A stretch of DNA of 64,000 nt from Taibaiella sp. Lineage in GTDB: Bacteria; Bacteroidota; Bacteroidia; Chitinophagales; Chitinophagaceae. Positions within the stretch are counted from its first letter, which is position 1; each line of letters starts with the position of its first letter. The position numbers and the translations under genes were made by a program. The stretch covers positions 496,001 through 560,000 of the forward strand of contig JAHBTQ010000002.1 in assembly GCA_019638495.1 (NCBI GenBank), read 5' to 3'. Below, piece by piece: positions 1 through 9,320 of the stretch. A model generated the notes under the pieces. It was not told the DNA's origin, did no database searches, and worked only from the letters and a program-made list of their open reading frames with translations.

Positions 1-1064
1 TGTATATCTGCCTGGTTGTTTACAGGAATCCCGTTGATGTGCGTAATAAAGTCTCCGGTTTTCAGGCCGGCCTTTTCAGCTCCGCTCTTTGTGCGTATGC
101 CGGTTATATATACACCTTCCTGCTTGTCGAGGCCCACTTTTGCAAGCGCCTCAGGCGAAGCCGACCGGCTATCGAGGTACTCTACTCCCATGTAGGCCCG
201 CTGCACAGCGCCATACTTCACAAGGTCGTTAACTGCCTTGCGAACAATGTTAGCCGGAATGGCGTAGGAGTAGCCCGCATAAGATCCCGTAGGCGAGGCA
301 ATGGCTGAGTTGATACCGATCAACTGGCCTGATGTATTAACCAGGGCACCGCCACTGTTACCGGGGTTTACTGCCGCATCCGTTTGTATAAACGATTCCA
401 CTGCGGTAGCACCTGATCGCTGTTTGTTCACGCCCAGTGAGCGGCCTTTTGCACTTACTATGCCGGCTGTTACCGTGGCGTCAAGATTCAGCGGAAATCC
501 CACTGCCAGTACCCACTGGCCAAGGCGCACATCGTCTGAGTTGGCGAATTCCATAAATGGCATAGCTTCATCGCCATCTACTTTCAGAACGGCGATGTCG
601 GTAGACGGGTCAGTGCCCACCACTTTTGCTTTTGCTGTATATCGGTCGTTAAAAGTTACTGTTACTTCGCTCGCATCTGCCACGACGTGGTTATTGGTGA
701 CTATGTAGCCATCGGGCGATACTACGACTCCTGAGCCCGATCCTTGCTGAGACGGTATGTAATACTGGCGCTGTCCGAACATCTGGCTGAATACGTCGTT
801 GGCGCTGTTGTCAGTAATAATTCTTGCCGGAGTTGCCGTTTTGATGTGTACCACCGCCTTCACAGAATTCTCCGCGGCCATTTCAAAACTAGCAGGCGGT
901 GCGGCTGCCGCACCTGCATAAGTTACATAGCTTGTGGGCGCGGCACTTTGCGTATGTTCGTTTACTACATAGCTATCATGCTTCATCAATTGCGAAGCCA
1001 TAAATAAGGTTACAACTGAAGTCAGTGCAGCCGTTGCAATTACCGGGATTAGTTTCAATTTCAT
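1..1064 (-). CDS. htrA: HtrA/DegP-family periplasmic serine protease (C-terminus cut by window edge)
   Basis: Trypsin-like protease with a PDZ domain that degrades or refolds damaged envelope proteins. The frame is open to the left edge, giving about 354 residues; the end of the first PDZ domain and anything after it are missing. An N-terminal hydrophobic anchor or signal (residues 5-25) is followed by the protease domain. The catalytic triad is visible: His126 in TNNHVVAD, Asp156 in STDIAVLKV and Ser237 in PGNSGGAL. The PDZ domain starts near residue 285 (YMGVEYLD) and reads AGLKTGDFITHINGIPV. The ATG at 1064 is chosen because a TAATTTTG box lies 37-44 bases upstream. Family call is secure; whether it is DegP- or DegQ-like cannot be told. 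Confidence 0.95.
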   Translation of the reverse strand, partial: MKLKLIPVIATAALTSVVTLFMASQLMKHDSYVVNEHTQSAAPTSYVTYAGAAAAPPASFEMAAENSVKAVVHIKTATPARIITDNSANDVFSQMFGQRQYYIPSQQGSGSGVVVSPDGYIVTNNHVVADASEVTVTFNDRYTAKAKVVGTDPSTDIAVLKVDGDEAMPFMEFANSDDVRLGQWVLAVGFPLNLDATVTAGIVSAKGRSLGVNKQRSGATAVESFIQTDAAVNPGNSGGALVNTSGQLIGINSAIASPTGSYAGYSYAIPANIVRKAVNDLVKYGAVQRAYMGVEYLDSRSASPEALAKVGLDKQEGVYITGIRTKSGAEKAGLKTGDFITHINGIPVNNQADI

Positions 1065-1100
1065 AGCTGTGTTACTGATTTTAATTTGTACTTTCTCTAT

Positions 1101-1108
1101 CAAAATTA
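1101..1108 (-). promoter_or_regulatory. Bacteroidota -7 promoter box for htrA
   Basis: On the - strand it reads TAATTTTG, a full match to the phylum consensus TAnnTTTG. It would place the transcript start about 30 bases before the htrA ATG. No convincing -33 TTTG is present. Confidence 0.5.
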
Positions 1109-1293
1109 TTGCCCATCTGCATTATAAAACTGTTAAAACCTACTATGTTGTGACGCTACAACCTATCTCCCCATCACTCTTAACAGAGCTTTATTCCTTT
1201 GGGTGACAAGATTTCCCGCCCCCAGGCGTCATTTTTTCACTGTTATGCACAATGCCTGTCATTTTGTGTCTGTTTTGCCGCCGCTTAGCCTGC

Positions 1294-1301
1294 TATATTT
1301 G
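1294..1301 (+). promoter_or_regulatory. -7 promoter box for the PhzF-family gene
   Basis: TATATTTG, a full match to TAnnTTTG, 17 bases before the ATG. A TTTG at 1274-1277 could be the -33 element, although the 16-base spacing is shorter than the usual 19-21. Confidence 0.5.
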
Positions 1302-1318
1302 CCTATTAAACTGCAGCG

Positions 1319-2104
1319 ATGAAAATAACCATGTTCCAGATCGACGCCTTTACACAGACCCTATTTGGAGGTAACCCGGCGGCCATTTGTATACTCAGGG
1401 AACGGCTTCCTGAGACGACGATGCAGGCTATTGCTGCAGAAAACAATCTTGCCGAGACAGCATTTATTGTAGAGGGTGAGCGTGGCTTTGAGATACGCTG
1501 GTTTACGCCGGTGGTAGAGGTGGATCTATGTGGCCATGCCACCCTGGCTGCTGCTCATGTTTTTTTCAACGAGCTTAATTTCAAAGGTGATGAGATTTCG
1601 TTTTGGTCGCACAGGAGTGGCGCGCTAAATGTGCGTCGCAAGGAAGGTTTACTTACGCTCGATTTTCCCATGGATGTTTATGAGAAGGTGGGTACTCCCG
1701 CCGTTCTCTTAGAGGCGCTTGGTATAGAGCCTATGGAAACATTTCGTGGCAAAACTGACTATATGGTGGTGCTGCCAAACGAAGAGGATGTACTAAGGAT
1801 AGCCCCCGACTTTGAGTTGTTGTCTACTATTGACGGGCGCGGAGTAATAGCAACCGCTGAGGGAACGGACGTTGATTTTGTGTCGCGCTTTTTTGGCCCG
1901 GAGAGTGGCATCAACGAAGATCCGGTGACAGGCTCGGCCCATACCACGCTAACGCCTTACTGGGCCGGTGAGCTTGGCAAAAACGAACTTACCGCAATAC
2001 AGGTATCGACTCGTCGCGGGCATCTATGGTGCAGACTGAAAGGGGACAGGGTAGAGATCGCCGGGTATGCGGTGACCTATCTGAGGGGGGAGATAGAGGT
2101 TTGA
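1319..2104 (+). CDS. PhzF-family epimerase/isomerase
   Basis: A 261-residue enzyme of the phenazine-biosynthesis PhzF fold (two diaminopimelate-epimerase-like halves). Family landmarks are FQIDAFTQTLFGGNPAA at the N-terminus, the catalytic-region NNLAETAFIV (about residue 42), WFTPVVEVDLCGHATLAAAH (about 62-81) and the C-terminal half motif EDPVTGSAHTTLTPYW. Length is typical. No other phenazine genes are nearby, so a role in phenazine synthesis is unlikely; most such homologues in Bacteroidota have unknown substrates. It stands alone between htrA and a convergent T9SS protein gene. Confidence 0.93.
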   Translation: MKITMFQIDAFTQTLFGGNPAAICILRERLPETTMQAIAAENNLAETAFIVEGERGFEIRWFTPVVEVDLCGHATLAAAHVFFNELNFKGDEISFWSHRSGALNVRRKEGLLTLDFPMDVYEKVGTPAVLLEALGIEPMETFRGKTDYMVVLPNEEDVLRIAPDFELLSTIDGRGVIATAEGTDVDFVSRFFGPESGINEDPVTGSAHTTLTPYWAGELGKNELTAIQVSTRRGHLWCRLKGDRVEIAGYAVTYLRGEIEV

Positions 2105-2123
2105 TCGTACGATGACGAATGGC

Positions 2124-5100
2124 CTACCTTATTAGTGTCAGGTCGCCTTTTATCATTTTCTTTTTGCCTTTAAGTGTGAAGTTGATCATGTAGAAGTAGG
2201 TGCCGAGGTCAGAGGGTACTCCGTTGAATAACCCGTCCCATCCGGCGTAAATGTCCTCGGTGTAAAACACGCGCTGCCCGAACCTGTTATAGATAGCAAG
2301 CTTGTAGTTTCTAAATGCGCTTAAGAACCCCATTGCCCTGGCAATGTCGTTCCTGCCGTCGCCATTGGGCGTGAAGGCGCTTGGAAAATCAATATCGCAT
2401 GGTTCAAAGCTTACGTTGATCTCGCCTATTGATCTGCCACATTCGTTGGTTATGCTGGCTGTGTAGGTTCCTGCATCTTTCACCGTAATGCTCCGTGCAG
2501 TTACGCCTGTACTCCAGAATGCCTCTTGCCCATTGCAGCTTAATTCCAGTATGTCGCCATTGCAAAGCACTGTATCGGGTCCCAGTACCAGTGGTGGTGG
2601 TGCTGGCAGTACATTTACGTTGATAGTGTCAGTATTTGTGCATTCGCCGAGCGTTACTGTAAGGTGATATCTACCACCAGACTGGACTGTGATGCTGGCG
2701 GCGGTGCTGCCGGTGCTCCAAAGGAATGTGCCTATTGACCCTGCTGAAGTAAGTAAAAGAGAAATGCCCGGGCAAATAGATGTGTCACGCCCAATGTCTA
2801 CGATAGGTGAAGGTTTCACGGATGCATAGAACGTATCGGACTTTACTGTGCATGCTACCAGGTCTATATCGTTGACCCAGTATGTCCCGGCATCGGCAAT
2901 AGATATTGCGCTGGTTCCGGCCCCCGTACTCCAACGGGGCGATGTGTATCCTGATGGCGCAGAAAGCATTTTTGTCTTGCCGCTACAGAAGGTTACATTT
3001 TCCGATGTGTCCGTCATAGAGGGGGCCGTAGTGGTAACATCAAAAGTATCGGAACGGATGGTACATGCAGTAAGATCGGTATCAGATACCCAATAATTTC
3101 CGCCTGCGACTACAGTTATAGATGGAGCCGTTGCGCCGGTATTCCATGTGGGACTGGAAAAGCCGGCTGGTGCGGTAAGCGTTGCCGGCATGGCTGTGCA
3201 AAAATGTACAGGTGTTACATCTGCAAGCATTGTTGGTAGCTTCGGCGAAATGAGGAAATTGTGAATCTGTACCGTACACGCCACCAGGTTAGTGTCTGCC
3301 ACCCAATAAACACCGGATGTACCAACGGTAATGGATGGTGTCGATGCTCCCGTATTCCAGTCGTGCGTAACAAAGCCCGCTGGGGCGGTGAGTGTCATGC
3401 TTGTACCGGAGCAAAGGCTGTCGGCGGTCATTCCCGGCAATGGAGCAAGTAGATTTATGGCAACATGGAATGTGTCAACATTCAGCGTGCACGAGCTAAA
3501 AACGGTATCCGAGACCCAGAACGTTCCACCGCTTAAGACAATAATTGACGAGGTTGTAGCTCCGGTGTTCCAAACGTGTGTTGCAAAGGCGGCTGGTGCC
3601 GCCAGCGTTGCCGACGAGCCTATACAGAAACTTGTTGGGGTCACTGTGGGGATAAGGACGGGTAGGATGCTGGTAACATGAAACGTGTCCACTGAGACAA
3701 TACAGGTCGTGAGGTTAGTATCGGAAACCCAATATACTCCGGGACTTGTGACTGTTATTGATGAAGTGGTAGCGCCAACACTCCATCGTGGAGCTGTATA
3801 GCTAGCCGGAGCAAGCAATGTAGCCGCCGATCCGGAGCAATAGCTTGTCGTGGTTACGCTGGGTGAGGCTGTAGGATTTGGAGTATTTACATGAAACGTA
3901 TCGACGGAGACTACGCAGCTAACCAGGCTTGTGTCTGTAACCCAATAGGTGCCGGCAGAAGTCACGGATATGCTTGCAGTTGTTGCACCTGTGCTCCATT
4001 TTGGTGTTACAAAGGTTGCTGGGGCACTAAGCGTGCCGGTAGCGCCCAGGCACACGCTGTAAGTACTGGCAACAGTTGAAACGGATAGTGGAGTCGCAGT
4101 GACGTGAAAAGTGTCGGTATAGAGTGTGCATGTGCTGGAAACTGTATCCGATACCCAATACATGCCCGGCGACGATACTGATATTGCAGGAGTAGTGGCG
4201 CCCGTGCTCCAGAAATGTGACGCGAAGCTACCGGGGGCAGCCAGGGAGGCTGAAGAGCCGGTGCAAAACGTGGCGGGGGTGGAAATCGATACAAGAGTGT
4301 GCGATATGGCTGAAACGTGAAAGGTATCGGTATTCAAGATACAAGTGCTGAAGACCGTGTCTACTACCCAATAGCTACCTGCTGACGAAACCGACACTAT
4401 AGGTGTGGTAGCCCCGGTGCTCCAATGATAGGAAGTGAAACCGGCAGGAGCTGAAAGCGTGGTTGAAGTTCCCCAGCAATAGCCTGCAGTTGTTGTCGTA
4501 GACACAAGTGATGGGGCGACTGCGGTAACATGAAAAGTGTCCGTTTGGAGTGTACACATTGCCAGGTCGGTGTCTGCCACGATGTAGGTGCCCCCAGAGC
4601 TAACAGAGATAGCAGAGGTTGATACGCCTGTACTCCAGACATGGGATACAAATCCCGGAGGAGCGGTTAGGGTTAGCGATGATCCCGAACAAAAACTGTC
4701 ACGCTCACTTGTCGCCGTGAACGTTGCCGCAAAAGTATTCACGGCAAAAGTATCAATGCGCAAATAGCACCCGTCAGCACTCTTAACCCAGTAGATGCCG
4801 GTGTCTGTAATTGATATAGAACGGGTGGTGGCACCGGTATTCCAGATGTACCAGGAAGATGCAACCGGGGCGGTAATTGGACCACCCAGAGAACAAACGG
4901 TAGTGTCAGTGCGGGATTTAATGGTGTCTGTTAACTCGCCTACAATCTGTTGATTGGGCATGCCAAGATTATCGGGAGACGAAGCCCCAATATGGAACAC
5001 GTGAAGGGCATAGTCGCACAAAGAACCCGGGAGATTTGGCGAATTGATACAGTTAATGTAGGAGGATGCTGTTTGGATATAGATTTTTCCGTCAGGCCCC

Positions 5101-6149
5101 AATTTCATTTGTCCGCCCCGATCGGGAGAGGTATATACCAGGTATTCCGATGCTATTACACTGGAAATACTCGGAAGAAGGCTCAGATCATATTGATATA
5201 TACGGCTCCCTATCAGGTGTGTATAGAGTTTTGAGTTGTCAGGAGAAAATTCTGCATCGTATTGATTTCCGTAATTATTTAGCACCTGGCAGCCGGTAAC
5301 AATTCCCGTAGCGGGATTGAAATTTAGTAGTTCAAGGCGGTCCATACCTCCGGTGTAGCCCCCGTTCATAACGCAATTCACAACTTTTGTTCTGTCAGGA
5401 CTTACCTTTATTGTACCTACCTTATAAGCGCTGGGCCCTGATGGAATTTCTCCTGTGGCAGTAGAAATAACCGGTGCACTTATTCCCGACGATGAAATAT
5501 TAAATGCCTTAAACTGTGGCAAGTGCCTATCGTGCGTTAACAACCAGATGTCGCAATTGTCGCCCGCAACTACTGTCATTTTCTCTGATAGGTTACTATC
5601 CAGCGGCGTGGCAATAGTCGATGCAATGACGTCTCCCAAACCTCCGTTCAACGTCATGTCTACAATACAATAATAAAGGCGGCTTCGTGGTGCTGTATAG
5701 AACCAGCCAATCTCTCCACCGTGTTCAAGCGAGAACACATAAAACTTGTTTGGGTTGCCAATCATGGGTACAATGGCTGCCGCTTGTGTGCAGCTAAAAG
5801 TCTTGAAAGGCGCTACACGGATTCCATTCGGCATGGTTACATGAGTCCTTGTATAGACGTTTGGTCCGAGGGAGCCAGCACCAACATAGAAGAGAAGGTT
5901 TCCGTTATCGTCTGCAACCGAAGCATTTCCCTCGTTTATCAGGCATGCTGAATACATAGTGGTTGCGCCCGGGCCCGGTGTAAAGTTTAGGCCTGCGTGT
6001 CCGGTAAACGCCCATCCTTTATTTTGCGGCTTGTCCCACTGCGCAAAAAGTTGTGACTGAATTGAGCCAAATATGATCGATAGGATGAAAAAGAATATGC
6101 TTCTTGGCAAGTAGCGTGCAGTACGGGTAGGGGGTATGATCAGTTTCAT
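2124..6149 (-). CDS. T9SS type B sorting-domain giant surface protein with Ig-like repeats
   Basis: A 1341-residue exported protein. A hydrophobic signal segment lies near residues 14-37 after a basic n-region. Residues about 40-420 look like a beta-propeller (repeated YxxSPDxxKLY-type stretches such as AEFSPDNSKLYTHL). Twelve tandem modules of about 71 residues follow; each has a Cys-Xaa-Gly start followed by LxAP, a central WSTGATT, then YWVxDT and (I/V)DTFHV, likely Ig/PKD-like beta-sandwiches. The C-terminus (FTPNGDGRND, YNRFGQRVF, WDG) is the gliding-motility type B sorting tail recognised by the type IX secretion system. Likely a surface adhesin or matrix protein; the ligand is unknown. 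Confidence 0.9.
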   Translation of the reverse strand: MKLIIPPTRTARYLPRSIFFFILSIIFGSIQSQLFAQWDKPQNKGWAFTGHAGLNFTPGPGATTMYSACLINEGNASVADDNGNLLFYVGAGSLGPNVYTRTHVTMPNGIRVAPFKTFSCTQAAAIVPMIGNPNKFYVFSLEHGGEIGWFYTAPRSRLYYCIVDMTLNGGLGDVIASTIATPLDSNLSEKMTVVAGDNCDIWLLTHDRHLPQFKAFNISSSGISAPVISTATGEIPSGPSAYKVGTIKVSPDRTKVVNCVMNGGYTGGMDRLELLNFNPATGIVTGCQVLNNYGNQYDAEFSPDNSKLYTHLIGSRIYQYDLSLLPSISSVIASEYLVYTSPDRGGQMKLGPDGKIYIQTASSYINCINSPNLPGSLCDYALHVFHIGASSPDNLGMPNQQIVGELTDTIKSRTDTTVCSLGGPITAPVASSWYIWNTGATTRSISITDTGIYWVKSADGCYLRIDTFAVNTFAATFTATSERDSFCSGSSLTLTAPPGFVSHVWSTGVSTSAISVSSGGTYIVADTDLAMCTLQTDTFHVTAVAPSLVSTTTTAGYCWGTSTTLSAPAGFTSYHWSTGATTPIVSVSSAGSYWVVDTVFSTCILNTDTFHVSAISHTLVSISTPATFCTGSSASLAAPGSFASHFWSTGATTPAISVSSPGMYWVSDTVSSTCTLYTDTFHVTATPLSVSTVASTYSVCLGATGTLSAPATFVTPKWSTGATTASISVTSAGTYWVTDTSLVSCVVSVDTFHVNTPNPTASPSVTTTSYCSGSAATLLAPASYTAPRWSVGATTSSITVTSPGVYWVSDTNLTTCIVSVDTFHVTSILPVLIPTVTPTSFCIGSSATLAAPAAFATHVWNTGATTSSIIVLSGGTFWVSDTVFSSCTLNVDTFHVAINLLAPLPGMTADSLCSGTSMTLTAPAGFVTHDWNTGASTPSITVGTSGVYWVADTNLVACTVQIHNFLISPKLPTMLADVTPVHFCTAMPATLTAPAGFSSPTWNTGATAPSITVVAGGNYWVSDTDLTACTIRSDTFDVTTTAPSMTDTSENVTFCSGKTKMLSAPSGYTSPRWSTGAGTSAISIADAGTYWVNDIDLVACTVKSDTFYASVKPSPIVDIGRDTSICPGISLLLTSAGSIGTFLWSTGSTAASITVQSGGRYHLTVTLGECTNTDTINVNVLPAPPPLVLGPDTVLCNGDILELSCNGQEAFWSTGVTARSITVKDAGTYTASITNECGRSIGEINVSFEPCDIDFPSAFTPNGDGRNDIARAMGFLSAFRNYKLAIYNRFGQRVFYTEDIYAGWDGLFNGVPSDLGTYFYMINFTLKGKKKMIKGDLTLIR
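2480..4900 (-). repeat. Array of ~213-bp coding repeats inside the T9SS protein gene
   Basis: About twelve tandem units of 71 codons encode the Ig-like modules. Unit starts recur as FCSGSSLTL, YCWGTSTTL, FCTGSSASL, VCLGATGTL, YCSGSAATL, FCIGSSATL and so on. Inner units are closest to each other, while the first and the last two are diverged. Such arrays can change copy number by recombination. The boundaries given are approximate. Confidence 0.85.
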
Positions 6150-6371
6150 AGAATAGTGAAAAATAGTCGGGTGATTAAAAATAGTAATTTTTTAATTAAA
6201 TATTATGGTTTTATACAGTGTTTCTTTAATTGGGGTCAATTCTATGTTATCACTGCTACTCTGGTAACAATTTTTCTCAATTAAAAAAGCAGATTTTCCC
6301 GGTAATCTTTTCGTCCCTGGCTGATAGATTTATGTCCAACCAACAATCATCACCCAGACAAACGAAAGTCT

Positions 6372-7736
6372 ATGCAACACAAACCGTTCTTTTTGCCCCA
6401 GGCGGAGGTGACCCCTGCCAACCTGGGCGAAGCAATTCAGCAGGCCATCGAGATAGAGATAGCCACGATCCCTGTGTACCTCTACACCTATTACACCATC
6501 AATCGCACGCCCGACCAGGACAAGATAAGCGGCGACCTGGCACAAGCCCTCGTGAAGAGTGGCGTGGCCGACGATGAGGCGCGTAAGATCGCGCTCGATC
6601 TATCAGCTGAGATAATGGTATTTGCCAACAAGGCCGGCGCGCTCATAATGAGTGTGGCAATTGAGGAAATGCTGCACATGGCGCTATCCTCAAACCTGAA
6701 GCAGGCACTTGCTGGTCTGCCGCAGCTGGTAGGCAAGAGTCCATCTACCTGGCCTGCTGTGCTCCCCGGGCATGAACCGGAGTTTCCCATCAATCGGGCG
6801 CCTTTGTCACTGGCCCAGTTGATGACCTTCCTGAAGATAGAAAGCCCAGATCCGCTGCCGGAGATGGCTATGCTGGCAGCACCCATACCGTACAAGACCA
6901 TTGGCTTGTTCTATGCTATGATCCGTGAGTGTATCAACACAAACGATCTGCCGTATAACACCCACTCGCCACAGCTGGTACCTGGCAAGGGATACTATGC
7001 GAATAACAATATTGATACCGTCTACTACAACAAAGAGCATAAGCCACGTTTTGTAAACGCTAACGATAGCGGTGACCTGGTGTATGTTACAGACAAAGAG
7101 TCTGCCACCAAAGCGATTGACACAATCGTGGAGCAGGGCGAGGGCAACCCGAATGCTCCGGGGCTGATGCCTGATGGTAGCGTAGACTGCAAGCTGGTAC
7201 CTGCAGACTATGATGATCCTTCACAAAAGGAATTGTCTCATTTTGAAAAGTTCTCACGCATCTATTGCCGCTACCAGCAGTTGACGCAACGGTTTAATTC
7301 GCTGGGAATAGGTACCGTTGATATCAGCAAGTACTTTGTTATCAATGCACCTACCAACCCATCTACCAGCGATTACCCGGCCAACATTCAGCCGGTGTCT
7401 ACGCTTATCAATGCGGTGTATACCTACATTTTTGTGATGACGGAAGGCTGCTACAAAGCGGGTGGCAATACACAGTATGAGATATTCATGTTCGGCATTC
7501 ACAAGTCCATGATCTTTATCCTCAACTCGCTTTGCGGCGATATACAAGGCCTCAGCTACACCGGCGCTGATGGCAAGAACTATACCGCCTGCGCTACCTT
7601 TGAGGATTATCCTTTCGGGCTGGTGTCATCGCCTAAGCAGCAGCTGATAGACCTGTATAACGAGGCCCTGGCAGTATATCCGACGATCAGCTATCTCGCT
7701 CAGCGCTTCCAGGATCTTCCTGATGTAGCATTATAA
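6372..7736 (+). CDS. VioB-type ferritin-like domain protein in an MNIO peptide cluster
   Basis: A 454-residue protein whose N-terminal 230 residues match the ferritin-like domain of the iminophenyl-pyruvate dimer synthase (VioB/RebD) group. Visible diiron-type helices include AIQQAIEIEIATIPVYLYTY (Glu-rich, near residue 25) and SVAIEEMLHMALSSN (ExxH, near 100). The remaining half (DYDDPSQKELSHFEKFSRIY, then helical) is typical of the same long family. It is the first gene of a + strand run: the cysteine-rich peptide starts 33 bases downstream, then the MNIO oxidase and its partner. No violacein or rebeccamycin genes are present, so an indole pigment role is not supported. Inference: a second redox enzyme acting in the peptide pathway. 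Confidence 0.85.
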   Translation: MQHKPFFLPQAEVTPANLGEAIQQAIEIEIATIPVYLYTYYTINRTPDQDKISGDLAQALVKSGVADDEARKIALDLSAEIMVFANKAGALIMSVAIEEMLHMALSSNLKQALAGLPQLVGKSPSTWPAVLPGHEPEFPINRAPLSLAQLMTFLKIESPDPLPEMAMLAAPIPYKTIGLFYAMIRECINTNDLPYNTHSPQLVPGKGYYANNNIDTVYYNKEHKPRFVNANDSGDLVYVTDKESATKAIDTIVEQGEGNPNAPGLMPDGSVDCKLVPADYDDPSQKELSHFEKFSRIYCRYQQLTQRFNSLGIGTVDISKYFVINAPTNPSTSDYPANIQPVSTLINAVYTYIFVMTEGCYKAGGNTQYEIFMFGIHKSMIFILNSLCGDIQGLSYTGADGKNYTACATFEDYPFGLVSSPKQQLIDLYNEALAVYPTISYLAQRFQDLPDVAL

Positions 7737-7769
7737 AATCTTCCATCATCATTAAAATAAACAACAACC

Positions 7770-8366
7770 ATGGCATACATAAATTATTCCCCCAACTTAT
7801 CGCTTTGCGGTGGCAGCGCTCCCGCTCCTTCTACGCCACCGGCAGGCCCTTCCGTTACCACGCCCATAGAGCTACATGCTTGCATGGGGCTAAACGCGTG
7901 CAAGGGCCACGACCGCTTTGGCACCAACAACTGTGCCGGCACCGGCTACTGTGCCACTGCACAGGCCCACACGTGCCACACGCTTAATAACTGCCGCGGG
8001 CAGGGTGGCTGCGGCCTCTATGGCAGCGCCGAGGAGCAGGAGAAACCATGCGAGAACGAATGTGCCTGGCAGGGTAGCTGTGCCGTTCCCATACAGGCAG
8101 AGCGATATAGCACACAAGGCAGCAATGCCGGTAAAAGTACGTGGCTGCTGGCCCGCCAGCTTTTTGAGCAGCGCATGATGAAGGCACAGCGCAGCGTGGG
8201 CCCGGCACCGTATGAGTGCGGTCCGCCACAGGCATGGCTCACATCTATACTGGGCCAGTATGACTCTTGCGGCAACTCAGGTAACAAGGTTTGTTCCTTT
8301 GGCTTCAACGACCCGAAGGTGAACGGTAAAGAGCTTTGCGAAGGCAAGGACATTTCTAACGAATAA
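7770..8366 (+). CDS. Cysteine-rich protein, candidate MNIO-modified precursor peptide
   Basis: A 198-residue protein with 15 cysteines. Most are packed into residues 37-105 in repeating short blocks: HACMGLNACKG, NNCAGTGYC, HTCHTLNNCRGQGGC, KPCENECAWQGSC. This resembles the C-x-G-x-(N/G)-x-C-K-G arrays of bufferin-type metallophore precursors. No signal peptide is seen; the N-terminus (MAYINYSPNLSLCGG) is polar. A less cysteine-rich helical C-terminal half (AGKSTWLLARQLFEQRMMK) ends with four more cysteines. It lies immediately upstream of the DUF692 oxidase. The precursor role is inferred from this context and composition; a structural metal-binding protein is the alternative. Confidence 0.75.
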   Translation: MAYINYSPNLSLCGGSAPAPSTPPAGPSVTTPIELHACMGLNACKGHDRFGTNNCAGTGYCATAQAHTCHTLNNCRGQGGCGLYGSAEEQEKPCENECAWQGSCAVPIQAERYSTQGSNAGKSTWLLARQLFEQRMMKAQRSVGPAPYECGPPQAWLTSILGQYDSCGNSGNKVCSFGFNDPKVNGKELCEGKDISNE

Positions 8367-8383
8367 TATTATTGTCACGGCGG

Positions 8384-9319
8384 ATGAACAGTGCAACCTG
8401 TAGCGAAATAGTAAAGTCAATGCCCAATCCCGGCCTGGGCCTGGGGTTGCGCAGTAAACACTTCAACTACATACTGGAGCATCTTCCACAGGTGGACTGG
8501 TTTGAGATCATCTCTGAAAATTTCATGGACTCGGGTGGTCGCCCGCGCCATGTACTGCGGCAGGTGGCAGAGCGATATCCCATAGCCATGCATGGGGTGT
8601 CGCTCTCCATAGGCAGCACCGACCCGCTGGACAGGGAATATCTGCGCCGGCTGAAGGCACTGGCGGCAGAGGTAAAGCCCCTTTGGGTGAGCGACCACCT
8701 GTGCTGGACGGGTGTGAACGGACTGAACACACACGACCTGCTGCCCATGGTGCTCAACGAGGAATCGCTGAAGCATGTGTGCAGCCGCATAAACCAGGTG
8801 CAGGACTATATGGAGCGGCCCCTGGTGTTTGAAAATCCCAGTACCTACCTCTCGTTTCAGCAGTCATCTATTGCAGAGTATGACTTTCTGCGCTACATGA
8901 CGGAAGAGACCGGATGCGGCCTGCTGCTGGACGTAAACAATGTGTACGTATCTGCCTTCAACAATGACTTTGATGCGGAGCATTATATAATTAGCCTGCC
9001 ACATGACCACATAGTGCAGATGCACCTGGCGGGCCATAAAAACTGTGGCGACTACATCATAGACACGCACGACGACAAGGTGCTGCATGATGTGTGGCGC
9101 CTGTTTCACCTGGCGTGGCAGCGCACCGGTGGGGTAGCCACCATGCTGGAGTGGGACAACCACATACCGGAGTTTGAAGACTACCATGCCGAACTGCTGA
9201 AGGCACGCAGATACATGGCCGAAATAGCTGCACCCGAAACGGGCGCACAAGCCACAACAACCGCCCGCGAGGTCATATCCACTCCAGTGAACTTCCTTGT
9301 TAACGAAATTATCTCGTAG
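8384..9319 (+). CDS. DUF692 / MNIO-family multinuclear non-heme iron oxidase
   Basis: A TIM-barrel oxidase of the MbnB/TglH/BufB family, which rewrites cysteines in ribosomal peptides using a di- or tri-iron centre. Conserved metal-ligand regions can be seen in order: GLGLGLRSKHFNY, WFEIISENFMD, MHGVSLSIGS, VSDHLCWTG, LVFENPSTYL, LLLDVNNVYVSAFN, IVQMHLAGH, IDTHD and MLEWDNHIPE. Length (311 residues) is normal. The ATG at 8384 is chosen; an ATG at 8420 (MPNPGLGLG) is equally plausible, and a TTG at 8372 is less likely. It starts 17 bases after the cysteine-rich gene and is followed by the partner gene one base later. Confidence 0.94.
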   Translation: MNSATCSEIVKSMPNPGLGLGLRSKHFNYILEHLPQVDWFEIISENFMDSGGRPRHVLRQVAERYPIAMHGVSLSIGSTDPLDREYLRRLKALAAEVKPLWVSDHLCWTGVNGLNTHDLLPMVLNEESLKHVCSRINQVQDYMERPLVFENPSTYLSFQQSSIAEYDFLRYMTEETGCGLLLDVNNVYVSAFNNDFDAEHYIISLPHDHIVQMHLAGHKNCGDYIIDTHDDKVLHDVWRLFHLAWQRTGGVATMLEWDNHIPEFEDYHAELLKARRYMAEIAAPETGAQATTTAREVISTPVNFLVNEIIS

Positions 9320-9320
9320 T

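Noticed and set aside
1319..2104. Phenazine biosynthesis from the PhzF homologue
   Set aside because: No phzB/C/D/E/G genes nearby; the family is broad with many non-phenazine members.
2480..4900. Regular ~213-bp repeats considered as a CRISPR array
   Set aside because: The units are coding throughout, diverge gradually and lack the short identical repeat/unique spacer pattern; no cas genes.
6372..7736. Violacein/rebeccamycin pathway from the VioB-type domain
   Set aside because: No vioA, vioC, vioD or vioE partners; the context is an MNIO peptide cluster.
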